Shown piece by piece: positions 1 through 10,881 of a stretch of DNA of 64,000 nt; positions within the stretch are counted from its first letter, which is position 1, and each line of letters opens with the position of its first letter. This stretch comes from Asterias rubens (Eukaryota > Echinodermata > Asteroidea > Forcipulatida > Asteriidae). Both the position numbers and the translations under genes were made by a program. The stretch spans positions 8,946,098-9,010,097 of the forward strand of contig NC_047071.1 of assembly GCF_902459465.1 (NCBI RefSeq). The letters run 5' to 3'. The notes below the pieces were generated by a model that ran no database searches, was not told the origin of the DNA, and saw nothing but the letters and a program-made list of their open reading frames with translations.

Positions 1-78
1 ATTACTCGTCACCAAGTAAAGTTTTATAAATGCTAATAATTATTTTGAGTAATTACCAATAGTGTCCACTGCCTTTAA
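1..78 (+). repeat. Foldback family A, right end (cut by window edge)
   Basis: The right terminus of the TTAA-bounded foldback that recurs throughout the window. It ends with ...ACCAATAGTGTCCACTGCCT followed by TTAA. The rest lies to the left of the window. Strand here means the orientation in which the GTCAAAGAC-side arm comes first. Confidence 0.85.
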
Positions 79-624
79 ATTGAAATGACTGACATTTTCA
101 TAAATATTGTACTTAACATTGTACTTTTTAAATATTTGATTGTTAAAAAAGTGTGATACTGTCATAAATTTAAATTTCAAGCCCTACTTTAATCATCTGG
201 TGTCTCAAATTTCAAACCTAAACAGAAAAACATAAATTATTTTACTCGTCTTGGTGATAGGATGGTCGTTACTTGTTTGTTATTTGTTTTGACAAATTTG
301 GTGTTTTTTTTACCAACTATTTTACAAAGCTTGCAGATGGATGTTCCCCTAAAGCTCAAGCCAAAACCTTTGTGAAAGACTTTGTAAAGACGACGAAAAC
401 GACAACAACAAATTATTTTTGTCACTTTTGTGAAAGGGCTAATGACTTTATCCCTCAGACTTTGACACAGAGCGACTTTGTTCATGTTGTTGGGATTGAA
501 TCTGTCAGGGGCAACTATGTAAAGGGCGACAATTAGCGGGGGCAGCATTGTTCAGCATTCATAAAAAAAAATGATTGAAAATGTTAACCACTGTCTTTTC
601 TACATGTACGTGTTATCAATTTAG

Positions 625-3107
625 ATGGACATCACCGCAGTGTCTGGCATCCCAGATGAACACATCAAGACGCGCCGTGCCCGCATCTTTGTCCCAGCCA
701 GAAATGCCATGCAGTCTGGCACCAACAACACCCATCAATGGAAGCTGGAGTTTGAGACGAGAGAGAGATGGGAAAATCCACTCATGGGATGGGGTTCCAC
801 GTCAGTACAATTTGTTGAACATTTCTTGATCCAATGATAGTACATGTACCTGTTGCCTGCTCATTTTGGGGTATTTTTTTCTGAACTAATGTATGTACTT
901 GTTAGTAAAGATGATGGACAATGAGCTTTTAATACAGGGCCTTATACATGTACATGGAGTAGATCACATGGTCCATAAGGTCAAATCCAAGGTCAAAGTA
1001 GAGGTCAAAAGGTTATTAAACCTAAACATGTTCCTACAAAAAAGGTTAAAGCAGATTTGGAAAGCTTATGCACTTTCCATTTCAAAGACACCATTTTCAA
1101 CCAATTTGACCTACTTGTAATGGTTACCGATTTATGGTCGTTTGAATATCGGCAGTCAGGCGCATTTTGACAGAAGTCAACAAGAAAGAGCGAGTCGTAG
1201 CTCGAAAAACCATTTATCGGATTGAGCCGAAATTATAAATTTGAGCTTGTTGAGTCAGGATTACCCCATAACCCAAATTTAGTTGACGTTGGTAGGGTTA
1301 AAAATTGCCAGTTTGTGGGGTGATTTGACACGGAATGACCCGTAACAAAGTGTAAAAAAAAAAAAAACGTAATTGAATTAATTCCTTGTTTTCTCCTTAT
1401 CCAGGGCGGATCCTCTCTCTAATATATCATTGTCATTCTGCTCTAAGGAAGAAGCTTCAACATTTGCTGAGAAGAATGGTAAGGGTTATTGAATTTATTT
1501 CATTATTGATGCTGCACGAAGCTCTTCATATACGGAATCATGGGTACAAGTACCAACAGCATCTTTGAACGTATTGAGGGCAGCATCCATACAAAAAAAC
1601 TCGCAAATTTCAAAATGTCGCCAGCAGGCAATCTTTGGAGATTCAAAATTTGTTGACATACATTGATTGACTTCTCATCAATGGGGGCACTTCAAAAAAA
1701 ATAGTTTGAAGGATGCTAACTACCATCACCATCTTCAGGATAAAAAAACAACAACACAGTTTCATTTTGTGGTAATGACCAAAGTTTGACCCTACCTTTA
1801 AAGCCATTATACACTTTCGGTACAGAAAACAAACAAAAAGTTCACAGATTTACAAATAATTTACAGGGTTTACAGAAGGTAATGGTGAAAGACTTCTCTT
1901 GAAATATTGTTCCATGAAATGCTTTACTTTTTGAGAAAACATTAAAACAATATCAGTTCTCGATAGCGAGAATTACGGATTTATTATAAACACATGTCAT
2001 GACACAGCGAAACGCGCGAAAACAGGAGTGGGTTTCCCGTTATTTTCTCCCGACTCCGATGACCGATTGAGCCTAAATTTTCACAGGTTTGTTATTTTAG
2101 ATAAGTTGTGATACACGAAGTGTGGGACTTAAACAATACTGTTTACCAAAAGTGTATAATGGCTTTAAAGGGAAGGTTTATGTTTGGTAATCACTCCTAA
2201 AATTAATGGCAATAAACACCCACTGTAAAGAATTTCTTAATTTGTTCTCCATTTTTCATCCTCATATTCGAATTGTTAAAATGAACATCTTTTCCTAATA
2301 AATCTATTCAAGAATAAAAACCTACTTGGTTAGAGGTAAAACAGCTTTCCATATTAAAAAGTATTTTGAGAACCTTTTCACATGGTGGAAATGTGGATAT
2401 TTAAAAAGATTTAAGTTATTAAGCCCTAAAGCTTAAATACACTGGACACTCTTGGTAATTGTCAAAGACTAGCCTTCACTGTTTGTGTATCTCAACATAT
2501 GCATACAATAAAACACCTGAATATTTGTGCTCAATCGGTCGTCGAAGTTGCGAGATAATAATGAAAGAAAAAACACCCTTGTCACACATAGTTGTGTGCT
2601 TTCAGATGCTTGATTTTGAGACCTTAAATTCTAAATCGGAGGTCTGGAAATCAAATCTGGGAAAATTACTTCTTTCTCTAAAACTCCATTACTTCAGAGG
2701 GAACCGTTTCTAACAATGTTTTATACTATCAACCTTTCTCCATTACTTGTTCCAAAGAAAGGTTTTATGCTAACAATTATTTTGATTAATTACCAATAGT
2801 GTCCACTACCTTTAATGTAATTGAACGGTTCTAAAAAAACAAAAGTATTGTCTGTACCCTGTACTGCTTTAAGAAGACAACTAAGATGTTTACACAAGAG
2901 GTAATGGAGATATTTACACTGATTTGATCATGGGCTATTTGTAGCAAAGTTCAGTTTCACTTGATGCTAATTCTTTTTCTTTTTTGTTGTTGATAAATTT
3001 TAGGATGGTGGTACGAGATCGAAGAGCCTTCAGTCAAGGCCATGAAACCTAAATCTTATGGAGCTAATTTCTCATGGGACAAGAAGACCAGAGTGTCCAC
3101 CAAGTAG
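625..3107 (+). CDS. NDUFS4: NADH dehydrogenase [ubiquinone] iron-sulfur protein 4 (complex I 18 kDa subunit), 3' part
   Basis: Accessory subunit of mitochondrial respiratory complex I, matrix side (N-module/Q-module junction), needed for assembly and activity in animals. Three exons are seen: 625-800, 1405-1478 and 3004-3107, each with AG/GT borders and matching phases, giving 117 residues plus TAG. The translation has the family hallmarks [75 protein letters not shown] and the closing [18 protein letters not shown]. This covers the conserved C-terminal two thirds of the usual ~170-175 aa protein. The mitochondrial targeting sequence and the first exon(s) are not in 1-624 and must lie to the left. 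The ATG at 625 directly follows an acceptor AG and is an internal Met, not the start. The convergent neighbour is ARL15. Identification is by recognition of the family sequence. Confidence 0.96.
1798..2168 (+). repeat. Foldback family C, copy 1
   Basis: Bounded by TTAA at both ends, with inverted ends AAAGCCATTATACACTTTCGG and CCAAAAGTGTATAATGGCTTT. Lies in NDUFS4 intron 2 and shares its right TTAA with the next element. Two more copies are at 47959 and 52195. Confidence 0.85.
2165..2432 (+). repeat. Family D repeat, partial copy 1
   Basis: Starts TTAA-AGGGAAGGTTTATGTTTGG followed by a CACTCCTAAAATTAATGGCAAT block. That block recurs at about 46270 and 62390. Only the left part is alignable by eye; the right part is abutted by a family A element. 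Confidence 0.5.
2433..2815 (+). repeat. Foldback family A, copy in NDUFS4 intron 2
   Basis: Complete copy between TTAA sites. The ends are degenerate (ACTGGACACTCTTGGTAATT and ACCAATAGTGTCCACTACCT), but internal blocks shared by the family are present, including the GAAAGAAAAAACACCCTTGT stretch and the TGTTTTATACTATCAACC stretch. Confidence 0.85.
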
Positions 3108-3709
3108 ATCCGCAATTATCCTAAATTATTGTTAAAAATTAAGCGTGTTTTGGGTTGTTCTCCTCTGATTCAGTAGGTATAGGTTTCCCAGACGTGTAAA
3201 TTTATAGTTATTTGGTGAAGATCTTTTACAGAGATCTAACCCAATGAGAGAGTTGCTTTATTAGTAAACACATCGGGTGTTAATGTTTCATTTCTGATTT
3301 GCATGATTTATTACTACACTTGGACTAAAATTGCCACAACTTTATAAATGAAATGGTTGGATCATTCAATTTTGGTTTAATACAGTCGAAACGGAGAAAT
3401 GTGATAAAGGACATAGCAAAAGCTGTTTTCCTTTATGATTAGGTCTTAAACAGCCATGTGATAAAGATCTGGCTTGTTCATTGGTATCATTTATTCAGGC
3501 ATGCAACTTTTTGGCTAATTTCTCTCTTGAACAACAGTGATGCTACACAGTTATACATTCTAGGCAGTTTACATGTTTTTGTTGCGATTGCAAAGTTGCA
3601 TAAGTAGGTCTGGTTATTAAGTTTCAAACATCTGGCGATTTCTTTCCTCCAAACCATGAATAGTTCTTCACTTTGTAAAGGCTGTGAGTTTTCAGAGGCA
3701 AAAAGTGTA

Positions 3710-3715
3710 AATAAA
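3710..3715 (+). promoter_or_regulatory. Candidate polyadenylation signal of NDUFS4
   Basis: AATAAA about 600 bp after the NDUFS4 stop, inside GTGTAAATAAAGATT. It is the first canonical hexamer I noticed in the 3' untranslated stretch, so a plausible mRNA end lies shortly after. Confidence 0.55.
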
Positions 3716-3887
3716 GATTAAACTTGTTCAAGTGATATGATTAATCGTTCATAATTTTGTTATGGTGTATTGTCATTAGTGGTACTTAGTATATTCAAAG
3801 AGGGGCTTCAATGTTAAATTCACTGAGTTTTGTGGCACACTTATTATAGATGAGAGTTATTGTGAAAGTGGAAACAAGTTTTAAGTC

Positions 3888-4490
3888 TTAAAGACAGTGG
3901 ACACTATTGGTAATTACTCAAAATATTTATTAGCATAAAACCTTGCTTGGTAACGTGTAATGGGGAGACATGGTATAGACGATGTGACCTCTGACCTCAC
4001 ACGAAAACCATAACATGATTTGCGCGCATACCGCCGGGGCAAAACCTTTGTGTTTTGGCAGCCAGCTAGAAAGTGTATGCAATCTTACCATGACTACGTG
4101 TCTTTTTGCCCGGCCAAACAAGACATACGTATACAGTGTTTTTTTAAACAGAGTGCGATTTGAATGTAAACATAGGTCACATCGTCTATAGGTTGATGAT
4201 ATAAAACAATGTGAGAAACGCCTTCTGAAGTGAAGTAGTTTTCGAGAGAGATGTTTTTTTCCATGAAATTGAGTTTGAGACCTCAGATTTAGAATTTGAG
4301 GTCTCAAGTCAAGCATCTAAAAGCACACAAATTCATGTGACAGGGTGTTTTTTCTTTCATAGTTGTCTGGCAACTTCGATGACCAATTGAGCTCAAATTT
4401 TCACAGGTTTGTTATTTTATGCATATTTTGAGACACGCCAAGTGAGAAGACTGGTCTTTGACAGTTACCAATAGTGTACAGTGTCTTTAA
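3888..4490 (-). repeat. Foldback family A copy, interrupted by another element
   Basis: TTAA-AGACAGTGGACACTATTGG at the left and ...CCAATAGTGTACAGTGTCT-TTAA at the right. It is longer than its siblings because a 217-bp unrelated inverted-repeat element sits inside it at 3974-4190. Confidence 0.85.
3974..4190. mobile_element. Nested terminal-inverted-repeat element
   Basis: Perfect 17-bp inverted ends, TATAGACGATGTGACCT at 3974 and AGGTCACATCGTCTATA ending at 4190. Outside it, both sides match the continuous family A sequence, so it jumped into an existing family A copy. No ORF of note; a non-autonomous element. Confidence 0.8.
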
Positions 4491-4616
4491 CCTTATTTTT
4501 TTGTAAACTTTGGTGGGAACTGTTAACCCTGGTTCTTTGGCAGTAGGTTGAATGGCTTCTGGCTGGCGCCCTATAACGGAGATTGTTTTCAAAATGCAGA
4601 GCAAACCAACATTTGA

Positions 4617-4735
4617 GCCAGATAGCTCAGTTGTTAGAACCCAACAACATATTTCAGAGGTCGCAGGCTAACATCCTGTTCTAGTTAAAATTCTTTGTTC
4701 ACCCCAAACTTCAAAATAGAAGTCTAAGACCTAAA
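4617..4735 (+). repeat. tRNA-derived SINE (type S3), degenerate
   Basis: GCCAGATAGCTCAGTTGTTAGAAC resembles a tRNA 5' part with an A box. It is followed about 30 bp later by AGGTCGCAGGCTAACATCC, a decayed B box. The downstream TTCTAGTTAAAATTCTTTGT block would be the non-tRNA body. No folded modern tRNA is supported. Confidence 0.5.
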
Positions 4736-5042
4736 TTTAATATTTTAAAACGCCATTGTGTCTGACACTTCCAGTTGGAAAGTTAGTAACATCAACAAAT
4801 ATCAAATGATTTCACTTTGCAAATAAATGGATCTGTTTATTCTTGAGGAATTTCTGTAGTTCATTTCTCTGTTTTCCACAGTTTTGAACCAAAATTGAAT
4901 TTGACTTTTTGACTGACAAAAAAAAAAATCCCTGCATGTACATAATGTACAGACCCGTTTTAAAATTAAAATTGTTTACATCGATTGACACCATGGTTCA
5001 CACCTTTCATAAATGAAACTATAAGGCAGACACAGTTGTGCT

Positions 5043-5410
5043 TTAAAGGGAAGGTACACGTTTGGTAATTGTCAAAGACCAGTCTTCTCACTTGGTGTAT
5101 TCCATCATGTGCATAAAATAACAAGCCTGCGGAAATATGGGCTCAATCGGTCATCAAAGTTGCGAGAAAATGGTGAAAGAAAAAACACCCTTGTTGGACA
5201 AATTTGTGATAGGATTAAAAGACTTCTAGCTAGAAGTCTTTTATTATTTTAGTGAGAAATTACCTCTTTTTAAAAAACTACATTACTTTAGAGGGAGTCG
5301 TTTCCCACAATGTTTTATACTATCCACAGCTCTCCAATGCTTGTTACCAAGTCAGTTTTTTAAGTTAATATTTGTTTTGAGTAATTACCAAACGTGTACC
5401 TTCCCTTTAA
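5043..5410 (+). repeat. Foldback family A, subfamily with swapped core (A'), copy 1
   Basis: TTAA-bounded with ends AGGGAAGGTACACGTTTGG and CCAAACGTGTACCTTCCCT. The centre is a perfect 26-bp palindrome at 5217-5242 (half site AAAAGACTTCTAG). Siblings carry the TTTCGAGACCTCA hairpin instead. The arms share other blocks with family A. Confidence 0.85.
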
Positions 5411-5677
5411 TTCATTTGAGAGCACATCATCAACAACAAGGGTTCGTTCCACAAACAAAAACAAATCTTTCTTTTTTGCACCAGCAAATGTTATTGAATC
5501 AAGTCACAACAAACAAACAAATGTTTTCAAGCATGTTTCTAGAACACTAAAATCGGACAAAATCTCAAATAATATTTGAGAACAACTTCACCAGTAGTAC
5601 ATTCAGGACATTTGTCCCTGTATAGGACGGACTGTAAAGAGAGAATAAAAATCATATTGGTATAAATAAAATATTGT

Positions 5678-6060
5678 TTAAAGGCAGTGGACACTATTGG
5701 TAATTGTCAAAGACTAGCCTTTACGGTTGGTGCATCTCAACATATCCATAAAATAATAAACCTGTGAAAATTTGAGCTCAATCGGTCATCAAACTTTCGA
5801 GATAATAATGAAAGAAAAAACATCCTTGTCAAACGAAGTTGTGTGCGCTTAGATGGTTGATTTTGAGACCTCAATTTCTAAACCCGAGGTCTCGAAATCA
5901 AATTCGTGAAAATTACTTCTTTCTTGAAAACTAAGGCACTTCAGAGAGAGCCGTTTCTCACAATGTTTTATACCATCAACCTCTCCCAATTACTCGTCAC
6001 CAAGAAAGGTTTTATGCTAATAAATATTTTGAGTTTACCAATAGTGTCCACTGCCTTTAA
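5678..6060 (+). repeat. Foldback family A, complete copy
   Basis: TTAA-AGGCAGTGGACACTATTGG ... CCAATAGTGTCCACTGCCT-TTAA, close to the apparent consensus. The central hairpin of GACCTCAATTTC/CCCGAGGTCTCGAAATC type is present. Confidence 0.9.
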
Positions 6061-6261
6061 AGGAAATAAATTTACAATATGGATGAATACCTAAACTGAT
6101 ATTGCTAGCAATATCCCCCCCCAGATTTATTTATTTATTTTTTACTTATAATAATAACGTCATTGTTTTGCTTAATGTAGGCCCCCTTGACTACATCACA
6201 AAATTCCTAAACAATATAATATGAACACAGCAAACAAACAGATACGTCTGATTCCACAGAA

Positions 6262-6512
6262 GAGCAAAATTTTGTCCCAACAGAAATTGTTAAAAGCTGT
6301 TTTTAATCTCTGTTTATATTAAATTATACAGTAAGTGGTTCTACAGGAAAACCAATTTTGTCCCAAATGAAATTGTTAAAAGTTATTATTAAAACTATGT
6401 TTTATATTAAATGATACAGTAAGTGGTTCTACATTTAGGAGAGCAAATTTTGTCCCAATCGAAATTGTTAAAAGTTATTATTAAACTATGTTTTATAATG
6501 ACACGGTAAGTG
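6262..6512 (+). repeat. Tandem repeat, about 88-bp unit, three units
   Basis: Three successive units each contain TTTTGTCCCAA, GAAATTGTTAAAAG, a TATGTTTTATATTAAAT-type block and ACAGTAAGTGGTTCTACA. The last two units are more alike than the first. Confidence 0.8.
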
Positions 6513-6525
6513 AAGTTGCTTTGCA

Positions 6526-6840
6526 ATAGGTCTGGAGTTCTGGTGATAAAGTCATCGGGGTGTGGTTCGAATGCTGGTCATGAAACTTGTGCCCTTATAG
6601 GCAAGATGCTTTACTATAATTGCTTCTCTTCACCAAGGGGTAGAACCTGTGAGGGTAGAATTAGGTCGATTGTGTTGACACTATACATACATATATGCTT
6701 GCAGAGTCCCATTGCAGCCCAGGGCTGTATACTCCCCCAATGGAGCTGAGAACGATTACACGATTGTAATTGGCCTAATGACCATGGGGCAGGATAACAA
6801 GCGCATTGATAAGAAGTAGTTATTATAATTATTATAATAC
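6526..6840 (+). repeat. tRNA-derived SINE (type S1), 5'-truncated
   Basis: Retains a B-box-like GGTTCGAATGC, the GGCAAGATGC block, AGGGGTAGAACCTGTGAGGG, CAGGGCTGTATACTCCC and the tail AAGCGCATTGATAAGAAGTAG then TTATTATAATTATTA. This is the body shared by all S1 copies here. Confidence 0.75.
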
Positions 6841-6950
6841 ACTTGGTAAGAACAGAGACAGCAACAAACCCCAGAGAAGTAAACAAGAACATATATTTTA
6901 GACGTATACAGACAAAGCAGGGCTTGATATACCCAACCGCTGGTCAGTCT

Positions 6951-7122
6951 CCAGCCTCCGATTTCACCAAACTCTTCCTAACTTAGGATCATTCTCAGGA
7001 CTTACAATAAAGGACGAGTTAGTTTCCGTATCCACAGACGTTAGGACGCATTGAACCCATCCTAAGTTAGGACCGGTTACTTGTCCTAACTCGAGATAGG
7101 ATTCGTTTCGTGAAATCGGCTG
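6951..7122. repeat. Foldback family P, copy 1
   Basis: Near-palindrome with ends CCAGCCTCCGATTTCACCAA and TTTCGTGAAATCGGCTG, with CCTAACTTAGGA on both arms. Related copies lie at 35062 and, interrupted, at about 52153. Confidence 0.75.
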
Positions 7123-8214
7123 TAGTGGTTTAGCAATGGGGGCGGTAACGGTTATGTACATGTAGTCTTGTGTTTTTTTCTCCAGTGCATCTACAATGGA
7201 CCTTTACAGATTCACTGATGAATGTAGTTCATTTTTTTTTTTTGCCAATATGACTCAACAATTTAGATGTAAATTCAAAAAAGATTTTGCAGGGGTTTTT
7301 CTTTTTTAAACAGTTAAAGGACATGTACATTACAAGCCCTGACAATACATACTTGTATAATACATACAGTACAGTGGTTTACAGACATAATTTTGAAAGA
7401 TTAATGCAGCATTTATACATAGTACATTTATTTTCGAAAATACAAACACCCAGAGGTGAAGAAAAAGTAACAAATTATAAATATCACTTTTTTTTTTCAC
7501 AGCAAAACAAAAACAAAACGAAGAATAAATAAAACGCCTCCTGTGCGCCAAGATCAGTTTTCCATCAAAGTCAGCAGTGATCTACACTGATTTGGTCAAA
7601 GTTCAACAATAAACATCCAGAGCGCTATTAGTCTTACGTCAATCAATCAATCAGGCAATAATTATTTCCATACAAACACAAAATACCAAAAAAAAACAAC
7701 AACAGGATTTTACAAGGCTGAAAACTGATTGGAGGCATGGCCAATTAAAGCAATTAGCTTGTAGGCTGGGCGGATGCCTTTATGGTGAACTGCAAGATTT
7801 CCAAAAAACACATTGGTCATGTTGGTGTGGTTGGGTATAATTAAAAAAAAAGGCCCTGAACAAAGACTAATGAAAAGAGCACCTCAAGACTGTCCATCTG
7901 ATAACAAAAAGATAGATCGGACAGTTTTGGCGATTAAGCCGTGTCCAAACTGATGGCTACAGCTCTGGCTAGGTCACTGCTTCATTATGCCTTATAGACC
8001 GTATTGAACGATCCCTTTGCTGCTATGAAAGTCCCAATCTTGTATAGGGCAAACTGTATGCGCGTCTAAATGCGTACATCAAAGAAACACGCAGCACGCA
8101 GCGATCCCGGTTTGATTTCCACGGCGCACAAGCACGCACAAACACACACACCCCCGCTCACGGACGCCATCTTTTGGGGTAGATATTTGAACGGTGATGA
8201 CGTCATATTCAATA

Positions 8215-8700
8215 CATTCTATTATAGGATTTCCTTATGCTACTCTCACATTGTGATGAATATTCTTGCGAATATGAATATTTGAAATACGCGATGAATT
8301 CGCGCCAAAATTGCAATTGGATAGTGAATATTGTCTTGATCTTCCCTTGAACTCTCCCTTACCAATATTTTACGAATAATACGCACGCCTTACCAATGTT
8401 ACCAATGGGTTACCAATGCTTACAAAACCGATGGCGAATTGCCGTCTTCAACAACTTTCGCTGAAATTTAGGAAGGACTTTGCATTGCTGCTTTCAGTCT
8501 TTGGCGAATGTCCTTGGGAAGATGAATATTTGAACATTGCAGTGAATTTGTCAAAAAATGGCAATTGAATAGTGACAATTTTCATCTCGGTCTCACCCCT
8601 CAATTACCAATATCTCATGAATATATTATGAATGCTTAGCAATGCTTTCCAATGCCTTTACGAACTTTGCCAATGCTTACGATCTTCATAAGGAGGTGGG
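8215..8700 (+). repeat. Diverged two-unit direct duplication
   Basis: The block GAATATTTGAA...GATGAATTCG...GCAATTGGATAGTGA (about 8268-8342) recurs as GAATATTTGAA...CAGTGAATTTG...GCAATTGAATAGTGA (about 8519-8588), about 250 bp on. Each is followed by clusters of TACCAATG/TGCTTAC words. No coding sense seen. Confidence 0.5.
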
Positions 8701-10124
8701 GAGTACAGTAATTTGTGAAAGTTTCAAATTTGTTACCAACGCTTACGAAGACAGGGCCAATGTTGCAAAGTTTGAGCGAGTGTGTAATATTTCCATTTGT
8801 AAGCAGATTCGCTTGCATATTCTTCACAGTGTGATAGTAGCATTAACTACAGTCGAGTTTTAGCTGTAACAATTCAGATTTGGCGATAAGCCACAAGAAC
8901 TTACCGGAAGCTTTTGGAAAGCTCTAGGTGATAATCTAAAATATGATTTTATGCACGATTCATCTAATAAAAAATTGAGCCCTGGCTGGCCTGAAGCACA
9001 CGGCAAAGTTCAAATTGTGAATACAATATTCTATAATACATTAACATCTAGATGTACAGAATACATTCAATACTTTGTCTTTTAATTCACCACAAAAAAA
9101 ACCTGCAGGGATTCTTCAATTTTTACTAAAATAAAAAGAAGATATTCTTATAAACATGCAGTTGCTTATAGCTACAGATTTTTCCTGATGATTAAAATTC
9201 TGCTGGTATATATAAAAAAAAATAAAAAAAAACATCAGTTAATTTCCTATGATGATAAATGAATGTCCAATTGCATTGAACGTGATTTTAAACCATTATA
9301 AATTACAATTTTGTAAAAAGCATTGCACTGCAAGTATTTCATGTATTCTTTTGTCCATTCCTGGCCCTATTTTCTAAACAATTAACGTCTTCTCACAAAA
9401 AGCTGACATGAAGCAAACTTTATAAAAACTATACACACAGAATTTCTAAACAATGCACTCTAGGGTGCGTTTTGGCGGCTGTAACCAATAGTTGTTTCTG
9501 ACGTCATAACGAAAACGGTAACCGCGCTCACAACTCGGTTATCACTCGGTTATCGTCGCCAAAACGCACTCCTGCTATATTTATAAGAAAGCACAAATTA
9601 ATAATGAGTCTTCAAGACCCAATAGAGCTCACTCGGAATCAGAAAGTAAACAATACATTCCTATTCTATTTTACTGCAATAGATACACAGATGCAGGACA
9701 AGTCCTTATCTGAACTACATGTACGTGTAGGTAGTCGACAGATATTCAGATCCACTTTTGTTGCAGAAAACGAATCAAAGAACAAGTTTTTCTCTAAACT
9801 AGGTACATTGCTAGAGTACTGATTACCAATCTACTTCCAAGCAGAAGACAAAAAAATGGACACATTCCTCTCTTTGGAAAAATAATGATGACACTTATTT
9901 TTGTCTCATTGCCGTTCAAAATAATTGTGTTATAGAAAACTAGGAAGCTTTTAAACAATTCTGAAACAGTGTGCACAACTGTCTGTGCAACACTTACACA
10001 ATCTATACACATTACAAGTTTCCTAATTTAGTTGATGTATTGTTATAATTTACAATCTCAAAGCATCAAATTCGTAAAAAATATTGTTATCCTCTACAAA
10101 ATAAACCAAACACAGGCATATTAC

Positions 10125-10195
10125 TCGGGTGGGATTCGAACCCACGACCCTTGCAACTTCTTACAACATCGAAACCTGTTACGTCTTCTCTTTAC
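10125..10195 (-). repeat. tRNA-derived SINE head (type S2)
   Basis: On the minus strand this reads GGGTCGTGGGTTCGAATCCC-ACCCGAGTAATA, a strong B box with the 3' acceptor side of a tRNA. The A-box half is poorly preserved, so it is not called as a working tRNA gene. Related heads are at 19835 and 50530. Confidence 0.55.
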
Positions 10196-10359
10196 AGAAA
10201 AATGTTCACACCCTGAAACTACTTACACAAATTTAAATTGAAACAAACCCATTTAACACATGAATTTGTCACAAACATCTAGGCGCATGGCGTTTGGTCT
10301 AAGCTGACTCTGCTAAACTTTTAAATCTACTCAGTACTGTTATATCAGATTGACATAAT

Positions 10360-10365
10360 TTTATT
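10360..10365 (-). promoter_or_regulatory. Candidate polyadenylation signal of ARL15
   Basis: AATAAA on the minus strand (TTTATT on plus), about 515 bp beyond the ARL15 stop. Others lie further away, so the true mRNA end is uncertain. Confidence 0.35.
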
Positions 10366-10881
10366 TCCTCTTTTTAAAAACTTTGAATACAGTCTCCTGT
10401 AGACCTACGGCCGACGAATCCGCACACAAACAAATCTGTTGCCGTTGTTACTTAGAATATCGTCCTCCAATGTTAACCCAAGCTCCAGAGATGCAAGCAC
10501 ACACACAATTCTCTGGACGAAAACTACAAAACAAACAGCATTCTTTTTTTAAACAGTATTGTGAAAGACGTTCATCGACGCACCTCTGCAGATACAGCTC
10601 CAGGGCAAATCCTACCACGGGCCTGGAATTACAAGCGTGCCATGAAGGCTATGGTCTTGGTGTCCCTTCAAAAGTCTCCAATTGACTTTAAGATTTTCCA
10701 ATGGAAGTGCCCTTAGCACAATGAAAATGGTTGTGCCCTCTCAAAGATGAAATCCCAGGGCTGCTACCCTAAAAAACTTACAGATTCTCAGCACAAAGTG
10801 GATCGCCTTGGAGTCATCATTCTCTGTTTGGGTCCGGATTTCAGTTCAAATCGCAACCTGGCAAGCACAATGATGTCTTCA

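Larger units (their letters stand above)
3716..10881. other. Convergent intergenic region between NDUFS4 and ARL15
   Basis: No protein-coding exon recognised on either strand. It holds family A foldbacks, one element nested in another, tRNA-derived SINEs, a three-unit tandem repeat, a palindromic family P element and long AT-rich unique sequence. The part next to 10881 probably includes the ARL15 3' untranslated region. Short ORFs here lie within repeats or low-complexity sequence. Confidence 0.6.

Noticed and set aside
273..536. Overlapping ORFs on both strands (87 and 103 aa) before the NDUFS4 exon
   Set aside because: No family resemblance, no splice phase fitting the 625 exon, and low-complexity KTTKTTTT content. 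Considered chance frames in intron sequence.
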